From: Owenia fusiformis
Lineage: Eukaryota; Annelida; Polychaeta; Sabellida; Oweniidae
Assembly: GCA_903813345.2 (NCBI GenBank)
Contig: CAIIXF020000815.1
Coordinates: 1-50,000 of the forward strand
Length of the DNA stretch: 50,000 bases
Reading direction: 5' to 3'
The notes beneath the pieces are model-generated. The model did not search any database. It was not told the origin of the DNA and saw nothing but the letters and a program-made list of their open reading frames with translations. Every line of letters begins with the position of its first letter. The first letter of the stretch is position 1. Positions 47,201 to 50,000 of the stretch are shown one piece after another. The position numbers and the translations under genes were made by a program.

Positions 47201-50000
47201 GCAGATGCTTTCACAAGCAGTGACTCTTTTGATACAGGTAAATCATCTTCTGCAGATGATCATGACTATTCATCTGATGAATCACCACAAATAACTCAAA
47301 TAGATAAAACACCAACAGATGACATCATTCCAGAGGATATTTTTGATCAAGAGATTGAAGCTTTTGAAAGGGAAAGTGAAAATCAAGAAGAATCACCAGA
47401 AGAAATATTTCACCTTGAAATTGATAAACATCTTGAGGAAGAGCAAAAACCAGTGTGCTTAAGAACAGTATCAATAGACAGCGAAGAGTTGTCTACAAGC
47501 TATAGTAGTGGAGGGAATGAAATGAAAGAAGAGATGCAGACTGAAATTCCCACTACAACTGTTCCTCTTAATATCCAGCTACAACAGGAATATGATGAGG
47601 AGGAATCAAAACTAGATGCTGAGATAAGAGAGGCAGAAGAATCAAATGTTGAAATTGAAGTGACTGATACTACAATTGGAAGCCCTGAACTTATTGTCAA
47701 ACCAGTGGAATATGAAGTACAAGTTGAGAAACTAGAAACAGAAAAAGAACAACATCTATTTTCTCCTAAGAAAGATGTCACTTTTGAGTTTAGCCAAGAT
47801 TATTCTGACTTTATACAATCATCAAAACTAGAAGAGGGTGCTATCATAAAGGACGACTCCATTGATTTACCAAAGACAACAAATTCGTGCTCAATATCTA
47901 GTGAAGATCTTATTGCTTCATCTACATCATCTGAAAATATGACAGAACCAACACTGTTGGCTGCAACATACAATCTCGATTCTGCTACTGTGTCTCATGT
48001 TGTAGCAACTTATGATATTTCTCCTGATAGTGTTGAAAGGCAGCCTGTTGCAGAACCCCAACCCAAAATGATTCTTTCAAGTCCTGAAGATGAAGTGTTT
48101 GAGTTTGAAGTCAGGGATAGAAAATTTGATGAGGAAACACCGGAGAGATTAAGATTGCAAGCAACAAAATCCTCTGACATTTCATTATCAGAGTCTGATA
48201 CAACAGAAACACATCCTAGGAGTTCTATTCCTTCAATTCCATCAGTTCCTGAGTTTGAATTACCTTCAGACAAACAGGAAAATATAACACTTGAAACATC
48301 TGTAAAACTCGAATTTCTTGAATCAGAATCAGAGCTTGGGGAAACAGTAGATGAAATGTCCAAACCACCTATAGAATTCACTGTAGATCAAGAGGATGGG
48401 ACTGAAGAAATGGAGGAAATCAAACCTGTGAAAGAATATACTGCTGCTGAAGCCAGTATAGAATTTGATAGCAGCATGGAACCATCTAGATCAAGTCCAT
48501 TTGAGATAGTTGCATCTGAGCAAAGTGATCAAACAGAGGTGTCTCTACAGCTTGGTCAAGAAGTAACTAAAGTTGAGGATCTGGAACAGGTTGGAACCCA
48601 TTCAAGGGATAGTCCCTTTGAGGTGGTCACAGCAGATATAGATGATAGCCAAATTAATAAGGATGTAGCAATAGATGATAAAGATGATTTGGTAAAAAAG
48701 CCAAAAGATGAAGCAACCAGAACAAGTCCATTTGAAGTTGTATCACCATCAGAATTTGAAGACTATGCTGAATATATGATTGCAATGGAACATGCTCAAA
48801 AGATATCTGACGAGTTATTACAGAGTGTTGCTGGTATATCTGCTAGCCAAATTGGAGCTGAACAGAAAGATGCTACACATCCTCCAGAAAGAATATCTAT
48901 TTCTTCTTTTGAGCACTCATCTCCTATCAGCAGTGAACCATCACCATTTGAAAAGCATCCAACTGAACAAATCCCTGATTTTTATTTGAAAGAAGATGAA
49001 TTCAAACCAACCAGTCATGCTGAGGATTTGCAAATTGAACAAATACCAGATTTCTCTTTGAAAGAAGATGAACCAAAACCATATATCTTTCCTGAACGAG
49101 ATAGCTTTGAAACAAAGGCTGATGTTATGCTAATTGATCCATTTAGCACATCTAATGGACCAACTGAAGTTGAATACAGTCCTGCAATTGATGATGGTAT
49201 AATGAGTTCAACTCCAGAGAGCACTGGTAGACCATTATCACCAACTGACTACATACTTCAGGCAGAGAGCAGCAGAGCTTCATCAATTGGAGACCTTTTG
49301 GATGATAGTAGAAGTGAAATTAGAATTGAAGAAGAAACACCTATTCAAATTGAGGTTGAACAAAGTGAAGGACCATTTCAAGCTGATGTGATAGAACAAC
49401 CCACACATGCTGAACCAGAGAGGACAGAGCAACGGTCGACAGTAACTACAGATGAGCCAACATTATTAACAGAAAGCTTGATGGAAGAGCTACACAAATC
49501 TGATCAAGAGGGTATGCTAACATCCGATCAAACATTATATGATATGGAAATGCCATCTGAAGAAACGTCACCCCATCCTTCTCAACTTATGGACATGAAT
49601 ACATCTCAAATAACAGATACATCTGATCAGTTTCAAGAGAGCAGTCAAAGTCCAGAGTCAGATGAAAAAGATGAATATGATCAGGTAATTGACTCTCCCA
49701 ACAAACATGTACTTGATAAGCAGCCTATTAAAGTGGAAGAAGATGATATACATGAGACAGACGCTGGAATTATTAGGCTTAAACGTAGCCCTGAGCCTTC
49801 TCCAATAGTTGAAAAAGAAGTTATTTTTCCTCCCACTGGACCTGTAGTTGCAGTAACAGAAGTCACAAGTGAGCAGGCTGAAGATTTATTACTCACAACA
49901 ACTGAACCAGACAGGGATTTAGTTTATGAGAGCACTGAACAAGAAATGCCATATACTGTTGTAACAGACGTTCCACCTGAGTATTGTGCTGACATATTGG
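41250..50000 (+). CDS. Second giant exon, >8.75 kb, open at the window end (partial)
   Basis: The acceptor CTATTTAG ends at 41249. TG plus the preceding G makes a Val codon and the frame V-P-A-I-P-V-D-L-D stays open to base 50000 (at least 2,916 codons). Composition is acidic and Ser/Thr-rich like the exons before it, but mostly non-repetitive. Parts: SP-rich head with TPPDSP and SPDISPVHE; a 29-residue array (42029-43243); a degenerate ~44-residue repeat (44438-45115); long acidic stretches; a Ser-rich segment with YSPKYSPKRP and repeated SETLT (46920-47200); three SPFE[IV]V motifs (48494-48742); and a helix MEHAQKISDELLQSVAGISA. No folded domain is seen. If the gene is an ankyrin, a death domain should lie beyond the window. 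The missing 3' end prevents a firm identity. Confidence 0.93.
42029..43243 (+). repeat. 87-bp tandem array (29-residue unit, 14 copies)
   Basis: Unit: PLDVIEATIDQSVPDD followed by IIETEDAALVKEE. The first copy has 28 codons, the other thirteen 29. Copies in the middle are nearly identical in DNA. Two paired copies (starting near 42896 and 43070) share the variant VIKASIDQS, so a 174-bp double unit was duplicated. LVKEEPLD recurs at each junction. Together with the low variation this suggests recent expansion. Confidence 0.95.
44438..45115 (+). repeat. Degenerate ~44-residue repeat, six copies
   Basis: Copies are marked by (D/E)QLEIEE, then VPVYDKQ and EPEPV-type stretches. The QLEIE landmark occurs at 44450, 44582, 44714, 44837, 44939 and 45068, so spacing is 132, 132, 123, 102 and 129 bp. 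It is much more diverged than the 29-residue array, hence older. Confidence 0.8.
48494..48742 (+). other. Three SPFE[IV]V motifs at ~115-bp spacing
   Basis: SSPFEIV (Ser-Pro codons from 48494), DSPFEVV (48611) and TSPFEVV (48725) are each preceded by Arg/Asp-Ser or Arg-Thr and followed by acidic or polar sequence. A looser fourth copy, PSPFEKH, lies near 48940. The conservation of seven residues inside otherwise variable sequence suggests a short binding or phosphorylation motif. Confidence 0.75.

Overview
The window is a piece of one animal nuclear gene, read on the + strand. Six coding segments are joined by GT-AG introns. The AT-rich introns contain small inverted-repeat transposons, and one holds an element carrying a (CCGTCTGTCTGT)-type microsatellite. 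That style of intron and element suggests a lophotrochozoan invertebrate, most likely a mollusc; this is inference, since no taxonomic marker gene is present. Neither the 5' nor the 3' end of the gene lies in the window: the first exon seen needs an upstream exon, and the last is still open at base 50000.

Layout. 1-1150: intron with a ~150 bp MITE. 1151-1273 and 3720-3785: two small exons. 5435-35566: one uninterrupted exon of 30,132 bp (10,044 codons). 35930-37906: a 1,977 bp exon. 37907-40188: an intron holding a ~1.5 kb inverted-repeat element with internal 162 bp tandem repeats, then a 186 bp MITE. 40189-40278: a 90 bp exon. 41250 to beyond 50000: a second giant exon. All five complete exons are multiples of three, are flanked by phase-1 introns and end in GAAG|GTA, so each could be skipped or included without changing frame.

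The giant exon is mostly low-complexity, very acidic sequence. About 1.4 kb of unique acidic sequence ends in a Glu/Asp-Trp motif. Next come a 54-bp array (6907-7266), then ~22 kb of a related 18-residue repeat (consensus ESEPVVESEVEPVVEKEV), interrupted ten times by a conserved hydrophobic cassette containing DAFDVLDSLLK. After that follow a Ser-Pro-rich spacer, an 18-copy 21-residue repeat (30973-32103), a three-copy VDIAQY/RIQEAYY module, and a unique Ser/Thr/Asp/Glu tail. The second giant exon has its own 29-residue array (42029-43243) containing LVKEEPLD.

The best identity hypothesis is the neuronal giant-exon region of an ankyrin (as in vertebrate ankyrin-B/G and nematode UNC-44). The grounds are giant in-frame cassette exons, Ser/Thr/Glu/Pro-rich repeats, and a helix, SPK/basic stretch and EDDW motif in the order I recall from ankyrin-G. 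No ankyrin repeat, ZU5, UPA or death domain is visible here, so no gene symbol is given. A titin-PEVK-like or MAP-like spacer protein is the main alternative. The most striking unexplained signal is a recurring ~11-residue amphipathic helix motif, roughly [DE]-A-x-[DE]-[IV]-[LF]-x-x-L-[LA], found at least fourteen times across three or more exons.
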